A stretch of 5,593 nt of DNA from Candidatus Omnitrophota bacterium (GTDB taxonomy: Bacteria; Ratteibacteria; UBA8468; B48-G9; JAFGKM01): positions 1 to 5,593 of the forward strand of contig JAKJFI010000068.1 in NCBI GenBank assembly GCA_022704985.1, written 5' to 3'. A model generated the notes under the pieces. That model had not been told where the DNA came from and did not search any database. It saw only the letters and a list, made by a program, of their open reading frames with translations. The position numbers and the translations under genes are program-made. Shown here piece by piece: positions 5,585 to 5,593 of the stretch (its first letter is position 1; each line of letters opens with the position of its first letter).

Positions 5585-5593
5585 ATGGACAAA
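5585..5593 (+). CDS. Possible start of a divergent gene (first three codons only)
   Basis: ATG GAC AAA at the very end of the window would begin a rightward protein Met-Asp-Lys. Support comes only from the promoter-like sequence and palindrome just upstream; there is no Shine-Dalgarno sequence. The main alternative is that a minus-strand gene enters from the right, since one minus frame is open from the edge to a TAG at 5542-5540. Nothing can be said about function. Confidence 0.25.

Overview
The window looks like chromosomal DNA from a bacterium of the Planctomycetes-Verrucomicrobia-Lentisphaerae (PVC) type or a related uncultured lineage with moderate GC. The main reason is a DUF1549/DUF1553 protein followed by a DUF1501 protein and a secreted 'YPAGGQ' protein. 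That gene set is hugely expanded in PVC genomes and rare elsewhere. The phylum is inferred from gene content alone; there is no rRNA or other marker here. All five complete genes and the partial gene at the left edge lie on the minus strand, so transcription runs from high to low coordinates.

Layout in the direction of transcription. (1) 5477-5593 is a short intergenic region. It holds a good sigma70-like promoter for the minus strand and, facing right, a possible extended -10 promoter overlapping a palindrome just before an ATG at the window edge. (2) 5476-4511 encodes a 61-residue protein with two membrane segments and a membrane-anchored SIMPL (DUF541) protein, 57 bases apart and probably co-transcribed. 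(3) 4510-4357 is an intergenic region with a TTGACA promoter flanked by an inverted repeat and a perfect Shine-Dalgarno sequence. (4) 4356-3250 encodes a secreted protein predicted to be a seven-bladed beta-propeller ending in a hydrophobic segment and basic tail. (5) 3249-3218 is a 32-base junction with a U8 tract and a possible weak terminator. (6) 3217-1 holds DUF1549/DUF1553, then DUF1501 after 12 bases, then the start of the YPAGGQ protein through an ATGA stop/start overlap.

Almost every product carries an export signal or membrane segment, so the window is an envelope/secretion locus. The last three genes form a tight, translationally coupled unit. The propeller gene may feed into that unit or be separated from it by the possible terminator. 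No biochemical function has been established for the DUF1549/DUF1553/DUF1501 group, so a pathway cannot be named. The two most notable points are that this DUF1549 domain lacks the usual CxxCH-HPF heme-like motif in an otherwise normal sequence, and that the propeller protein ends in a CTERM-like sorting or anchoring tail. No tRNA, rRNA, CRISPR array, insertion sequence or phage gene was seen.
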